Counted from the first letter of the stretch, positions 43,635 to 50,429 are shown. The stretch: 50,429 bases of DNA from a virus (IMGVR_UViG_3300042863_000708:1-50429), one strand, 5' to 3'. A program made the numbers and translations. Notes: generated by a model from the letters alone, not told the origin.

Positions 43635-44359
43635 CTATTTAATAACCATTCTGTCGTAGTGATAGGAAATGCATCTTTAACTTCATGAAAGATAGCATCA
43701 GCATATAATTGTATCTCTTGTTGTGCGTGTCCGTCAAGTCGTAAAGAAATAAAATGTAGAAGAGCATTTAAACTTGCGGTCCACCTCCAACGAACATACA
43801 TTGAGTATGCGGGGAGTAAAAGTCTGGCCTGCTCAGGAGCCACACCATCTGCCAAAGCCTCTAGATATAGGTCGTGTGCTTCTTTTACGAGCATCTGCAT
43901 TCTCTTTGTGTACTTAGCACCATAATATTCATTTAAAGCATCACCGCTACCCTGCTTTTTATTATCAGGAGCAGATCTCCACTCAGAAACAGAGGGTATA
44001 TAGAATTGCTCATTCTCTGTAACATATCTACGAGAAGATTCATTCCATCCCATTTGATCTTCAATATGACTAGAAGCAACGGCATGTTTGTACCATTGCC
44101 TAGCGACCATAAGCGGAGCGTATACTTCAAAAGTCATAGCACAATGTCTAAACACAGCATCATGCTTATGCTTGACAAGATAACTAATTAGCTTATGATC
44201 TTTCTCAGATAGTTCAATTGCTTCTTTATCAAAAGAAACACGGGCAGCATTAACAACATCTAAATCGCTACCCATGGTATTTACTGTACGAATATATCCA
44301 TGATCTAATACTGTTCTCACAATTATCCATTCTCTAAGTGGAGTTTTTAGGAATAACAC
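43631..44359 (-). CDS. thyX: Flavin-dependent thymidylate synthase ThyX
   Basis: A 242-residue enzyme making dTMP from dUMP with FAD and methylenetetrahydrofolate. The signature is modified: ARQWYKHAV, then WNESSRRYV (the NExSxRY part). HFISLRLDGHAQQEIQLYAD is the usual C-terminal motif. GTG 44359 has GGAG five bases upstream. A perfect consensus promoter lies just before it. Confidence 0.9.
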   Translation of the reverse strand: MLFLKTPLREWIIVRTVLDHGYIRTVNTMGSDLDVVNAARVSFDKEAIELSEKDHKLISYLVKHKHDAVFRHCAMTFEVYAPLMVARQWYKHAVASSHIEDQMGWNESSRRYVTENEQFYIPSVSEWRSAPDNKKQGSGDALNEYYGAKYTKRMQMLVKEAHDLYLEALADGVAPEQARLLLPAYSMYVRWRWTASLNALLHFISLRLDGHAQQEIQLYADAIFHEVKDAFPITTTEWLLNR

Positions 44360-44376
44360 TGTTGCTCCACATGTGT

Positions 44377-44382
44377 TATGAT
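44377..44382 (+). promoter_or_regulatory. TATGAT box six bases before ATG 44389
   Basis: TATGAT-N6-ATG, leaderless arrangement, reading right. It overlaps the divergent thyX promoter. Confidence 0.5.
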
Positions 44383-44409
44383 TATATCATGGAAGAAAAA
44401 AAGTGTCAA
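44381..44409 (-). promoter_or_regulatory. Perfect consensus promoter TTGACA-N17-TATAAT for thyX
   Basis: Minus-strand TTGACA (44409-44404) and TATAAT (44386-44381). The -35 lies inside the coding start of the HNH gene and the -10 shares bases with that gene's own -10, so the two promoters should exclude each other. Confidence 0.8.
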
Positions 44410-44847
44410 AGCTGTAATCAATATTTTTTACCATCATCTCGTCACAAAAATTGTCCACTATGTAGATATAAAAATTACAAAGACTCTTGTGATTGTGGAA
44501 ACAAAAAATCTCATAGGAGTTCGTTATGCATATTATGTTCTCAAAAAGGTGATCTTAATGGTAACTGGAAGGGCGGAAAGTACAAAAATAGTAAAGGGTA
44601 CATTCTTATTAAATTTCCAGAGCATCCTCGTGCTGCAAAAAGTGGATATATCTTTGAGCACCGACTTGTAATGGAAAGTATTATTGGACGATACTTATTG
44701 CCAAATGAAAACGTTCATCATAAAAATGGTATAAAGGATGATAATCGTTCAGAGAACCTTGAACTGTGGATAACTTATCAACCTAACGGGCAAAGAGCCG
44801 AAGACCTCGTTGCCTGGGCACGAGAGATCCTGTTTCTTTACTCATAG
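44389..44847 (+). CDS. HNH endonuclease with N-terminal zinc clusters
   Basis: A 152-residue protein. The N-terminal half has CQSCNQYF, CPLC, CDCGN and CILC. The HNH core is FEHRLVMESIIGRYL...ENVHHKNGIKDDNRSENLELW. This is a typical free-standing homing-type nuclease of phages, inserted between thyX and tRNA genes. Leaderless start at 44389. Confidence 0.88.
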   Translation: MEEKKCQSCNQYFLPSSRHKNCPLCRYKNYKDSCDCGNKKSHRSSLCILCSQKGDLNGNWKGGKYKNSKGYILIKFPEHPRAAKSGYIFEHRLVMESIIGRYLLPNENVHHKNGIKDDNRSENLELWITYQPNGQRAEDLVAWAREILFLYS

Positions 44848-44859
44848 TAAAATTGTTTG

Positions 44860-44932
44860 TGCCACTACTTGGATTCGAACCAAGGTCATCAACTTTAGAA
44901 GAGTTGCGTTCTGTCCCCTGAACTATAGCGGC
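44860..44932 (-). tRNA. tRNA-Arg (TCT)
   Basis: Acceptor GCCGCTA/TAGTGGC, D stem GTTC/GAAC, anticodon stem CAACT/AGTTG with loop CTTCTAA (anticodon TCT), T arm CTTGG-TTCGAAT-CCAAG. It reads AGA, a codon heavily used in this phage. CCA not encoded. Confidence 0.93.
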
Positions 44933-44953
44933 TAGGTATCAAATTGGCAAAAA

Positions 44954-45130
44954 TTATTTTGAGTCTGTTGAATAAAAACCTTTTCCTTTAAATTGAACAC
45001 CAACTCTATTAAATGTTTTGTGAAAGTTAAGACTATCACAACGAGGGCATTCTGTCAATGGGTCATTATTAATGGGTTGAAAAAACTCCATTGGACCACA
45101 ATCTGCACAGCTATATGTATATGTTGGCAT
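44954..45130 (-). CDS. FmdB-family small zinc-ribbon protein
   Basis: A 58-residue protein with MPTYTYSCADCGPMEFF at the start, then PLTECPRCDS and VGVQFKGKGFYSTDS. This is the FmdB/putative regulatory zinc-ribbon pattern (CxxC...CxxC then GxxFKGxGFYxTD), common in Actinobacteria and their phages. AGGAGG precedes the start. Confidence 0.85.
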   Translation of the reverse strand: MPTYTYSCADCGPMEFFQPINNDPLTECPRCDSLNFHKTFNRVGVQFKGKGFYSTDSK

Positions 45131-45155
45131 CTTTCCTCCTATCTAAGTATAAATG

Positions 45156-45197
45156 GGGCAGACAGCGGGGATGGGTGGGTGGAGTCGCTGCCTGCCC
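45156..45197 (-). terminator. Long GC hairpin after tRNA-Asn
   Basis: GGGCAG (45156-45161) and CAGCG (45163-45167) pair with CGCTG (45186-45190) and CTGCCC (45192-45197), eleven pairs with one mismatch. It lies just downstream of tRNA-Asn on the minus strand. Confidence 0.55.
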
Positions 45198-45200
45198 TCG

Positions 45201-45272
45201 CTGATCAGGTGGGATTCGAACCTACAGCCTACGAGTTAACAGCTCGTTGCTCTGCCGTTGAGCTACTGATCA
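45201..45272 (-). tRNA. tRNA-Asn (GTT)
   Basis: Acceptor TGATCAG/CTGATCA, D stem GCTC/GAGC, anticodon stem ACGAG/CTCGT with loop CTGTTAA (anticodon GTT), T arm GTAGG-TTCGAAT-CCCAC with one A-C mismatch. Discriminator G. CCA not encoded. Confidence 0.9.
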
Positions 45273-45279
45273 ATTTTAA

Positions 45280-45498
45280 TTATGCACTTGATTGTGGTTT
45301 TGCATTAATAAATTCTCGTTCATCAATTATTTCGTATGCCCAATTATATAATGCTTCTTCGTATTTTGTAAAGTGATGACCACAAAAAATTAAGTCACCC
45401 TCAATTCCTTTTACAATAACAAAGGCTTGAGATTGACAACGATCACATCGGTCGGTAGTCTTTAGTGTTTGTTCTTTTATTTTCTCCATAGTGTTCAT
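45280..45498 (-). CDS. Small actinobacterial-type zinc protein (DUF7455-like)
   Basis: A 72-residue protein. TTDRCDRCQSQAFVIVK and LIFCGHHFTKYEEAL resemble a small family widespread in Actinobacteria and their phages, with CxxC...CxHH as a zinc site. It has its own consensus promoter. The family name is from memory. Confidence 0.7.
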   Translation of the reverse strand: MNTMEKIKEQTLKTTDRCDRCQSQAFVIVKGIEGDLIFCGHHFTKYEEALYNWAYEIIDEREFINAKPQSSA

Positions 45499-45527
45499 AA
45501 AACTCCCATCCTAGTAGCTATAAATAC

Positions 45528-45556
45528 ATTATACTTCATTGTTGATAACGTGTCAA
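45528..45556 (-). promoter_or_regulatory. Perfect consensus promoter TTGACA-N17-TATAAT
   Basis: Minus-strand TTGACA (45556-45551) and TATAAT (45533-45528), upstream of the 45498 gene and probably of tRNA-Asn. Confidence 0.8.
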
Positions 45557-45569
45557 TATGCATAAAAAA

Positions 45570-45596
45570 ATATGTTAAAATTAGTTTATAACATAT
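45570..45596. promoter_or_regulatory. Inverted repeat ATATGTTA / TAACATAT
   Basis: An eight-base perfect inverted repeat with an 11-base centre, between divergent genes. It could be an operator for the 45625 gene or the minus promoter nearby. Confidence 0.4.
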
Positions 45597-45624
45597 TTGT
45601 TAAATTTAGGAGACAACTGAATAT

Positions 45625-45903
45625 ATGAATACCCCACAAATTGATGAGCTTGTACTATTCCTTGGTCAGATTTCTGGGGCAGTCATAGCAATTACAGCAG
45701 CACTGGCAATACTGCATAGAGTGTTTTTTAAAAAACTTACAGATAGATTAGATAAAATTGACAAAGAACTTCACCCAAATGGGGGGTCTAGTCTAAGAGA
45801 TGTTGCAAATAGAATAGAGAAAAACCAAGCTGCAATGCAAGGCGATATTCATGAAGTAAGAGAAAAAGTAGATGACCACATCGTTTGGCACCTCAATAAC
45901 TAA
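45625..45903 (+). CDS. Small membrane protein, candidate holin
   Basis: A 92-residue protein with one transmembrane helix (residues about 10-30, LGQISGAVIAITAALAILH), then a linker (HPNGGSSLRDV) and a coiled-coil tail (VREKVDDHIVWH). Single-pass proteins with this tail occur beside lysins and tail genes in actinophages. Holin is possible; a membrane-linked tail or lysis regulator is the alternative. AGGAG precedes the start. Confidence 0.5.
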   Translation: MNTPQIDELVLFLGQISGAVIAITAALAILHRVFFKKLTDRLDKIDKELHPNGGSSLRDVANRIEKNQAAMQGDIHEVREKVDDHIVWHLNN

Positions 45904-45946
45904 TGTTATAATTTAAATAGACAAAATAAATAAATTAGGAGTGCCA

Positions 45947-46297
45947 ATGGTCCCAGGCAAATTAAATCTTGTATGTCCTCAAGGGAGCACATTTTCACGC
46001 ACACTTACCTACAAAATTGACGAAACTCCTGTAAATTTAACGGGATACAATGCTAGATTACAAATTAGAGAATTTAGTTATTCTCAAAACTTTGTTTTAG
46101 GAGTAGATAGTTCAGCGGGTTCAACAAATATTTATACTGGTGGATCAGCGGGAACAATAAATGTCTATATTCAACCAGAATTAACCAAGGACTTTGTTCC
46201 TGGCAACTATGTATATGACTTGGAAATTTATACTTCAGAAAATGTTTACAAGCTTATTCAAGGAAAGTTTACAGTGACTGCGGAGGTAACCAGATAA
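45947..46297 (+). CDS. Tail/baseplate beta-sandwich protein (paralogue of 47925)
   Basis: A 116-residue protein from ATG 45947 (AGGAG five bases upstream). FSRTLTYKIDETPVNLTGYN and YVYDLEIYTSENVYKLIQGK recall the N-terminal domain of BppU-like baseplate proteins. The 47925 protein has the same plan. Coupled to the next gene (TAATG). Confidence 0.65.
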   Translation: MVPGKLNLVCPQGSTFSRTLTYKIDETPVNLTGYNARLQIREFSYSQNFVLGVDSSAGSTNIYTGGSAGTINVYIQPELTKDFVPGNYVYDLEIYTSENVYKLIQGKFTVTAEVTR

Positions 46298-46635
46298 TGC
46301 CAGACGCAAGAGTACAAGTTGTTGAATCAGCATTCCATGTTGTTGAAATAGATTCTAGTGAAATAGTTATAGAAATAGGAACAAGCGGTCCTCAAGGCCC
46401 ACAAGGTGCTGCTGGTGCTCCAGGAGAAGTACTCTACTCAGATCTATCTTATGTTCATACTCAATCAGCATCCTCTAGTACTTGGACAATAGTTCACGGG
46501 TTACCGTTTGTACCAGGAATTATTGTAGTTGATTCTGCTGGATCAGTAGTTGAAGGAGACTATTCTTACCCCGATGAAAATACAGTCATTGCGACCTTCT
46601 CTGGGGGATTTACTGGAAAGGCGTATTTATCATGA
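46297..46635 (+). CDS. Short collagen-like tail protein
   Basis: A 112-residue protein with an N-terminal hydrophobic strand region, a brief Gly-x-y run (GPQGPQGAAGAPGE, about residues 31-44) and a C-terminal beta domain (WTIVHGLPFVPGIIVVD). Such collagen-like triple-helix stubs are common in tail fibres. Paired with the 45947 gene. Confidence 0.7.
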   Translation: MPDARVQVVESAFHVVEIDSSEIVIEIGTSGPQGPQGAAGAPGEVLYSDLSYVHTQSASSSTWTIVHGLPFVPGIIVVDSAGSVVEGDYSYPDENTVIATFSGGFTGKAYLS

Positions 46636-46656
46636 AAGAAAGGGAGGAAATAAAAA

Positions 46657-47637
46657 ATGGCTAGAAAATTTTTAACACCAATTGATTTAAATAAACTAGA
46701 ACTGCAAAATGCAGCTATTCAAAATCTTGCTACTGCACCAAACAGTCCTAATACTGGTCAAGTCTACTACGATACTGTTGAGTCACAGATTAAAGTTTGG
46801 ACTGGAGCAGCGTGGGCTAACATCGGTGGAGGGGTTTCTAACTTAGCTGGAACTGCTAATGAAATAATAGTTTCTGCTTCAGTGGGGGCAGTGACCCTAA
46901 GCCTACCAGCAACTATTAATGCTAATACCACTGGTACTGCAGCATCCCTTACTACAGCTCGTACCATTGCACTAACTGGAGATGTAACAGGAACCGTTTC
47001 TTTTGATGGTAGCGCAAGTGCATCTATGGCAACCACTATTGCAGCTAATAGCGTTGCGCTAGGAACTGACACCACTGGAAACTATATTGCTTCTCTTTCT
47101 GGAACTGCTAATGAAATTGAGGTTTCTGGATCTGGAGAAGGGGCAACAGTAACAGTTGGTCTTACAGATAACGTTTCTATCACAGGAGATCTTACTGTTG
47201 GTGGAAATCTAACAATTAGTGGATCTGCTACATATATTAATGCAGAAACTATTCAGTTAGCAGACAACACAATTGTTTTGAACTCTAATGTAACTGGATC
47301 TCCTACAGAAAACTCTGGGATTGAAGTTGAAAGAGGAACAAGCGAAAACGTTTCTGTTCTTTGGAATGAAGCAAATGATCAATGGACTCTCACTAATGAT
47401 GGAACAAATTACGGAGCAATTTCTCGTAAAGTTGCAGCAAGTGTTGGAAATGCATCAGGCACATCTTTTGCAGTTGTCCATAACTTAGGAACAAGGGACG
47501 TAACAGTTAATGTATATGACAATGCAAACTATGAGACAGTCGTAACTGATGTTGTAAGAACTGATGCAAATACGGTTACTGTTTCATTTGCAACAGCACC
47601 ATCATCAAATGCATATCGCGTTGTAGTTGTAGGATAA
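46657..47637 (+). CDS. Tail fibre protein
   Basis: A 326-residue protein rich in Ala, Thr, Ser and Gly with internal repeats (LAGTANEIIVSAS at about 66, LSGTANEIEVSGS at about 147). VGGNLTISGSATYINAET and LADNTIVLNSNVTG are widely shared in phage fibres. The C-terminus (FAVVHNLGTRDVTVNVYD) resembles that of the 46297 protein, suggesting a common receptor- or chaperone-like domain. Confidence 0.85.
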   Translation: MARKFLTPIDLNKLELQNAAIQNLATAPNSPNTGQVYYDTVESQIKVWTGAAWANIGGGVSNLAGTANEIIVSASVGAVTLSLPATINANTTGTAASLTTARTIALTGDVTGTVSFDGSASASMATTIAANSVALGTDTTGNYIASLSGTANEIEVSGSGEGATVTVGLTDNVSITGDLTVGGNLTISGSATYINAETIQLADNTIVLNSNVTGSPTENSGIEVERGTSENVSVLWNEANDQWTLTNDGTNYGAISRKVAASVGNASGTSFAVVHNLGTRDVTVNVYDNANYETVVTDVVRTDANTVTVSFATAPSSNAYRVVVVG

Positions 47638-47686
47638 TTGAAGAAAGGATGGGTAAGTAAAATTACCTATTATTTCTCAGGAAGGG

Positions 47687-47692
47687 TATAAT
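47687..47692 (+). promoter_or_regulatory. TATAAT box five bases before ATG 47698
   Basis: TATAAT-N5-ATG, no clear ribosome binding site. A weak hairpin GGTAA/TTACC (47652-47667) precedes it. Confidence 0.45.
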
Positions 47693-47697
47693 AAGGT

Positions 47698-47904
47698 ATG
47701 GCAACAAGGCAACTGAGTAATCTTTTACTAGAAGGTGATATAAGCATCGGTGGTGCTTTTATTTTTGATGAAGAAAGCTCTATACTCTCCTCAGCAAGTG
47801 TAATGAATTATTCAGAATTAAAACAACTTGTTCCCGAAGGTTACTTATTGGCCCGACTTGGTGATAAAGTAATTAGAATTCCATATTTTTCAGCATCCCC
47901 TTGA
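47698..47904 (+). CDS. Small virion-region protein
   Basis: A 68-residue protein (LSNLLLEGDISIGGAFIFDE; LARLGDKVIRIPYF). It sits between fibre genes and ends inside the promoter of the next. Possibly a structural accessory. Confidence 0.5.
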   Translation: MATRQLSNLLLEGDISIGGAFIFDEESSILSSASVMNYSELKQLVPEGYLLARLGDKVIRIPYFSASP

Positions 47905-47909
47905 CAACA

Positions 47910-47918
47910 TGATATAAT
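47910..47918 (+). promoter_or_regulatory. Extended -10 (ATGATATAAT) six bases before ATG 47925
   Basis: TGATATAAT-N6-ATG, without ribosome binding site. TTGACA lies only six bases before the TATAAT, too close to be its -35; the same odd pair occurs at 26689-26706. Confidence 0.55.
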
Positions 47919-47924
47919 TTTAAT

Positions 47925-48284
47925 ATGGGATTTCCTGCAACTTTTAACATTTTATATTATCGTGGAGATACATATGAATTTGTAATTCAACCAAAAAATG
48001 CAGATGGAACAGCTTTTAATTTAACTAACTACCCTTCTGCTAGTTCAAAATTTACAGTAGCCTCCCGTGCTGGAGCTACTGATACTTTTGTATTTAATGG
48101 AGATGTATCTGTTAATAATGAAAGCTCTTATGTCGCTTGTACAATATCTAGTGAAAATGGACAATCTCTTGTTCAAGGTACATCTTATGTCTATGACGTT
48201 CAAATTAGAAGTGCATCAAGTACTTTCACTTTAGTAGCGGGAGGACTTTCAGTTACAAACGATATCAGTGGAAGAGTAACATGA
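47925..48284 (+). CDS. Tail/baseplate beta-sandwich protein (paralogue of 45947)
   Basis: A 119-residue protein. FNILYYRGDTYEFVIQPKNA, then FNLTNYPSASSKFTVASRAG and YVYDVQIRSASSTFTLVAGG follow the same plan as the 45947 protein. Leaderless. Coupled to the next gene (ATGA). Confidence 0.65.
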   Translation: MGFPATFNILYYRGDTYEFVIQPKNADGTAFNLTNYPSASSKFTVASRAGATDTFVFNGDVSVNNESSYVACTISSENGQSLVQGTSYVYDVQIRSASSTFTLVAGGLSVTNDISGRVT

Positions 48285-48880
48285 GCGTAGAAGTTCTTCT
48301 TAATAATCCTGATATTTCTGTAATAGGTCCTCCTCAAAACATTGTTCTTCAATTAGAAACAGGGGCCACGGGAGATAGAGGAAGTTTAATTTTTAGTGGA
48401 TTTGATAATCCTAATAGTGCGTCAGCAAATCTAACATCTGTCCTTCCCAATGATCTTTTCATTAGAGCAAGTCAAGGGCAGACAGAGGGATATATCTATC
48501 AATACCTTCCTGACGGTGCTGGTGGTTTCAACTGGGAAAAAATTGGAAACCTAAAACCCTCAATATTTAGTGAAACTGTTAGTTTAGCTGACGACCCTGG
48601 ATTAAGTGCAAGTGCGGGTATATTTAATTATGAAGTTCCCATTTCAATTGCCTTTAATGAATATTCTATTTCAGATATAACAGCAACAAACATAAATGTT
48701 TCTATTACTCCGCAGCTATTAAATACTCCAATATCAACAACTATCTATGACATAGAGGTAGATTCTATAGCAAATACAATTATCGTTACCTTTTTTGCAA
48801 TGAAGTATATATCTGAATCTTGGTCGGTAGTTACTGAAAGCAATGCTAAGTTTCACATAACTCTTTCACTACTTGCTTAA
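48281..48880 (+). CDS. Tail protein (counterpart of 46297)
   Basis: A 199-residue protein. The N-terminus (VEVLLNNPDISVIGPPQNIV then LQLETGATGDRGS) parallels the 46297 protein, with GATGDRG as a reduced collagen-like string. The longer C-terminal part is beta-rich. Likely a fibre or adhesin component. Confidence 0.65.
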   Translation: MSVEVLLNNPDISVIGPPQNIVLQLETGATGDRGSLIFSGFDNPNSASANLTSVLPNDLFIRASQGQTEGYIYQYLPDGAGGFNWEKIGNLKPSIFSETVSLADDPGLSASAGIFNYEVPISIAFNEYSISDITATNINVSITPQLLNTPISTTIYDIEVDSIANTIIVTFFAMKYISESWSVVTESNAKFHITLSLLA

Positions 48881-48889
48881 TGATATAAT
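48881..48889 (+). promoter_or_regulatory. Extended -10 promoter TGATATAAT
   Basis: TGATATAAT overlaps the end of the upstream gene; the next ATG (48905) has an AGGGAGA site. Confidence 0.5.
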
Positions 48890-48904
48890 AAATAGGGAGA
48901 ATCT

Positions 48905-49546
48905 ATGGCCCAGAACATATCAGCAACTAATGCATTTACAACCAATTATGATACAGGTGTGCCTGAGCAAACTGACGATGCCAATATTGTTCAGGCTTTT
49001 ACTGATTATCATTATGGAACAGATTATAATGGTGTAGGAGCTCCTGGTGGAATAGAAGGACACCTAACAGATATTGCTGCAGATATTGTCACACATGCCA
49101 ATCTGTCAACAGGAGTTCATGGAGTATCTGGCAGTGTTGTTGGCACAACGTCAACCCAAACTCTTACAAATAAAACATTAACTTCTCCAACAATAAGTTC
49201 TCCAACAATTTCTGGTGCGACACTCACATCTCCAAACTTAACTGTTGCAACAACCACAGCAAGCTCATCATATACCTTGCTTTTAACAGATGCGGGAAAA
49301 GTAGTTGAAATGAATTCAGCTTCTGCAAATAACTTAACAATCCCCTTAAATGCTTCTGCTGCTTTTGCAATTGGAACATCTATCTTTGTTTTACAGACTG
49401 GTGCAGGACAAACAACAATTGTTCCGACGGCAGGTGTAACTGTAAACTCATTCATTGGACTAAAAATTGTGGGAAGATGGTCTGGTTGTACCCTCATTAA
49501 ACGCGATACCAATACCTGGGTTGCTGTCGGTGGAATAGTAGCATGA
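48905..49546 (+). CDS. Tail fibre protein with TLTSPTIS repeats
   Basis: A 213-residue protein. TSTQTLTNKTLTSPTISSPT and the following TISGATLTSPN are hallmark repeats of phage fibres; the C-terminus (MNSASANNLTIPLN, then TSIFVLQTGAGQTTIVP) is a common fibre head domain. Overlaps the next gene (ATGA). Confidence 0.85.
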   Translation: MAQNISATNAFTTNYDTGVPEQTDDANIVQAFTDYHYGTDYNGVGAPGGIEGHLTDIAADIVTHANLSTGVHGVSGSVVGTTSTQTLTNKTLTSPTISSPTISGATLTSPNLTVATTTASSSYTLLLTDAGKVVEMNSASANNLTIPLNASAAFAIGTSIFVLQTGAGQTTIVPTAGVTVNSFIGLKIVGRWSGCTLIKRDTNTWVAVGGIVA

Positions 49547-50088
49547 TTCCAACCCTGTCTGGGTTTATTATGGGCCTTAGTGCTCCTGATGCACCAATAA
49601 TGAATCACCACACTTCTACAGGGCAGTTTATTATAACTAATTACAACTCTAGTCTTGTTTACACAGCTACCCTCGTTACTGGCAGCGGTACAGCAACTTT
49701 AAACACTGGCACTGGAGTATTTACTCTTTCAAGCGCAGATGCTAGGTTCTCCGTTACAGCAGGGTATGCAAGTACGGCCCCACAATCATCAGCTGATTTC
49801 ATGGAGCGTAAGTCATACATATACACTAATGTCCCAATTTGTAATGACAACTGTGCCTCTGCATACAACTACCCAGATCCAAACAACAATTGCTACCAAC
49901 AAGGTCATCCTAACTGTTGTAACTCTTCTAACAGTTGCTGGGGTTCTGGGGTGGATGGAAATTGTGCTGCTGACGGAACAATTTGTTGTGGTGGATCAAG
50001 AGGGCAAACATGTAATAATAATTATGTCAAAAACGCAACACCTAGTGGCTATACAGATTCTTATGGTGAATGGTGGAGAGTATCCTAA
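49543..50088 (+). CDS. Cysteine-rich tail-tip or adhesin protein
   Basis: A 181-residue protein. Residues 20-80 are beta-type (FIITNYNSSLVYTATLVTGS). Residues about 99-160 hold about twelve Cys (CNDNCAS, NCYQQGHPNCCN, SCWGSGVDGNCAADGTICCG, CNNNY) with many Asn and Gly. This resembles a disulphide-stabilised adhesion module, unusual for a protein folded in the cytoplasm. Structural role by position. Confidence 0.65.
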   Translation: MIPTLSGFIMGLSAPDAPIMNHHTSTGQFIITNYNSSLVYTATLVTGSGTATLNTGTGVFTLSSADARFSVTAGYASTAPQSSADFMERKSYIYTNVPICNDNCASAYNYPDPNNNCYQQGHPNCCNSSNSCWGSGVDGNCAADGTICCGGSRGQTCNNNYVKNATPSGYTDSYGEWWRVS

Positions 50089-50148
50089 AATCAAGCATGG
50101 TACAATTATAGAAAAATATAAGACAAAATTTACCAAGATTGGATATTT

Positions 50149-50429
50149 ATGATTTCTGTTAAATCAGGAGAAAGAGTTCATTTAAAGTGGGAACTACCTT
50201 TTACCAATGCACCTGAAGCACATGTTTTTTTGCCAACTGCTGGAGATGAGCTATCTTTTACACACAACGGTTTGTTATCTGCCTCTTTTAGTCGTGTAGC
50301 AGATAAGGATGTTTATTGGCTAGGTTATGAAAATGGAAAATGGGTTATAACTTTTGACACAAATGACACATCCTTTTTGCTTCCTGGAGAAAACACTTAT
50401 GAATTTATTCTTTTAGGAAAAGAGGGAGA
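50149..50429 (+). CDS. Partial tail-region protein, 3' end missing
   Basis: Ninety-three codons from ATG 50149 to the window edge (VKSGERVHLKWELPFTNAPE; FLLPGENTYEFILLG). Beta-rich, in the fibre block. There is no clear ribosome binding site; a TACAAT box lies about 42 bases upstream. If the ends of the window were joined, this frame would run into the partial gene at position 2. Confidence 0.55.
   Translation, partial: MISVKSGERVHLKWELPFTNAPEAHVFLPTAGDELSFTHNGLLSASFSRVADKDVYWLGYENGKWVITFDTNDTSFLLPGENTYEFILLGKEG

Noticed and set aside
44766-44774. TGTGGATAA, a second DnaA box.
   Set aside because: It lies inside conserved HNH codons (ELWITYQ) and needs no regulatory explanation.
44993-45376. 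Plus-strand open frame of 127 codons.
   Set aside because: It is antisense to the FmdB-type gene, the GC hairpin and tRNA-Asn, and has no ribosome binding site or familiar features.
49739-50152. A 137-codon plus-strand frame.
   Set aside because: It lies in another frame of the Cys-rich tail gene, which has a coupled start and a sensible protein.
1-50429. Joining the window ends gives one open frame (50149 onward into position 2), suggesting a complete circular genome.
   Set aside because: The frame would match by chance one time in three, there is no terminal overlap, and the window lacks portal, capsid, tape-measure and other essential virion genes.
1-50429. Temperate lifestyle genes (integrase, repressor with attP).
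   Set aside because: No tyrosine or serine recombinase and no clear immunity repressor are visible; the HTH proteins present are small and lie in replication or packaging operons.

Overview
This window is part of the genome of a tailed double-stranded DNA phage (Caudoviricetes) that most likely infects an actinobacterium. The phage assignment rests on a terminase large subunit with its small subunit, a phage replisome, an M15 endolysin, tail-fibre genes and dozens of small, tightly overlapping genes. The actinobacterial host is inferred from a WhiB-type iron-sulphur regulator, FmdB-type and other small zinc-ribbon proteins familiar from actinophages, a proteasome-fold protease, and many promoters of the TTGACA-N17-TAnnnT type that start transcripts at or next to the ATG (leaderless genes). 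The DNA is strongly AT-rich, so a low-GC actinobacterium, for example of the freshwater acI type, is a reasonable but unproven guess.

Layout. (1) 1-1016: end of a tail/adhesin gene block that presumably continues from the right end of the window. (2) 1040-13232: replication and recombination on the plus strand: MerR-like regulator, DnaB-like helicase, primase, a candidate ssDNA-binding protein, a complete DnaE-type DNA polymerase III alpha, MazG-like pyrophosphatase, RecA, a putative resolvase, a Cas4/RecB-like nuclease, a RuvC-like resolvase and zinc-ribbon proteins. (3) 13204-18252: terminase pair, an IMP dehydrogenase/GMP reductase homologue, and two proteins built from domains usually seen beside phage head-maturation proteases. 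Portal, capsid, tail-tube and tape-measure genes are absent, so the genome is clearly larger than the window. (4) 18289-21690: small membrane proteins, a SLOG-like protein, a deaminase, WhiB and SSB. (5) 21687-26252: a six-gene sugar cassette (glycosyltransferase, HAD-nucleotidyltransferase fusion, methyltransferase, phosphodiesterase, methyltransferase, glycosyltransferase), followed by an endonuclease VII and a T4 EndoV-like pyrimidine-dimer glycosylase. (6) 26725-30962: a run of tiny plus-strand genes, many with Cys-pair zinc motifs. (7) 31176-38142: a minus-strand accessory block with a proteasome/HslV-like peptidase, a tRNA-Met/Ile(CAT), DUF932 and many small proteins. (8) 38332-42465: plus-strand accessory block with a structured RNA, tRNA-Asp, a second structured RNA and very small genes. 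(9) 42544-45498: lysis and nucleotide genes: endolysin, thermonuclease, ThyX, HNH endonuclease, tRNA-Arg, tRNA-Asn, FmdB. (10) 45625-50429: candidate holin followed by tail-fibre/adhesin genes, including two tandem paralogous pairs and a cysteine-rich tip protein.

Two families of intergenic DNA element tie regions 7 and 8 together. One is a ~55-bp unit (CTTCGTAA followed 31-33 bp later by the end of GGGGCGCCCC or a variant), present in eight copies all pointing the same way whatever the gene direction. The other is a 17-bp block, ATGTCAGNCCCCTATGA, that forms the spacer between -35 and -10 of at least eight promoters and always follows the gene direction. With the leaderless TAnnnT-N6-ATG architecture, these suggest a phage-specific regulatory system. 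The strongest protein-level novelty is the proteasome-like peptidase at 31176-31703, which keeps Thr1, Asp17 and Lys33 and is translationally coupled to a 34-residue membrane protein.
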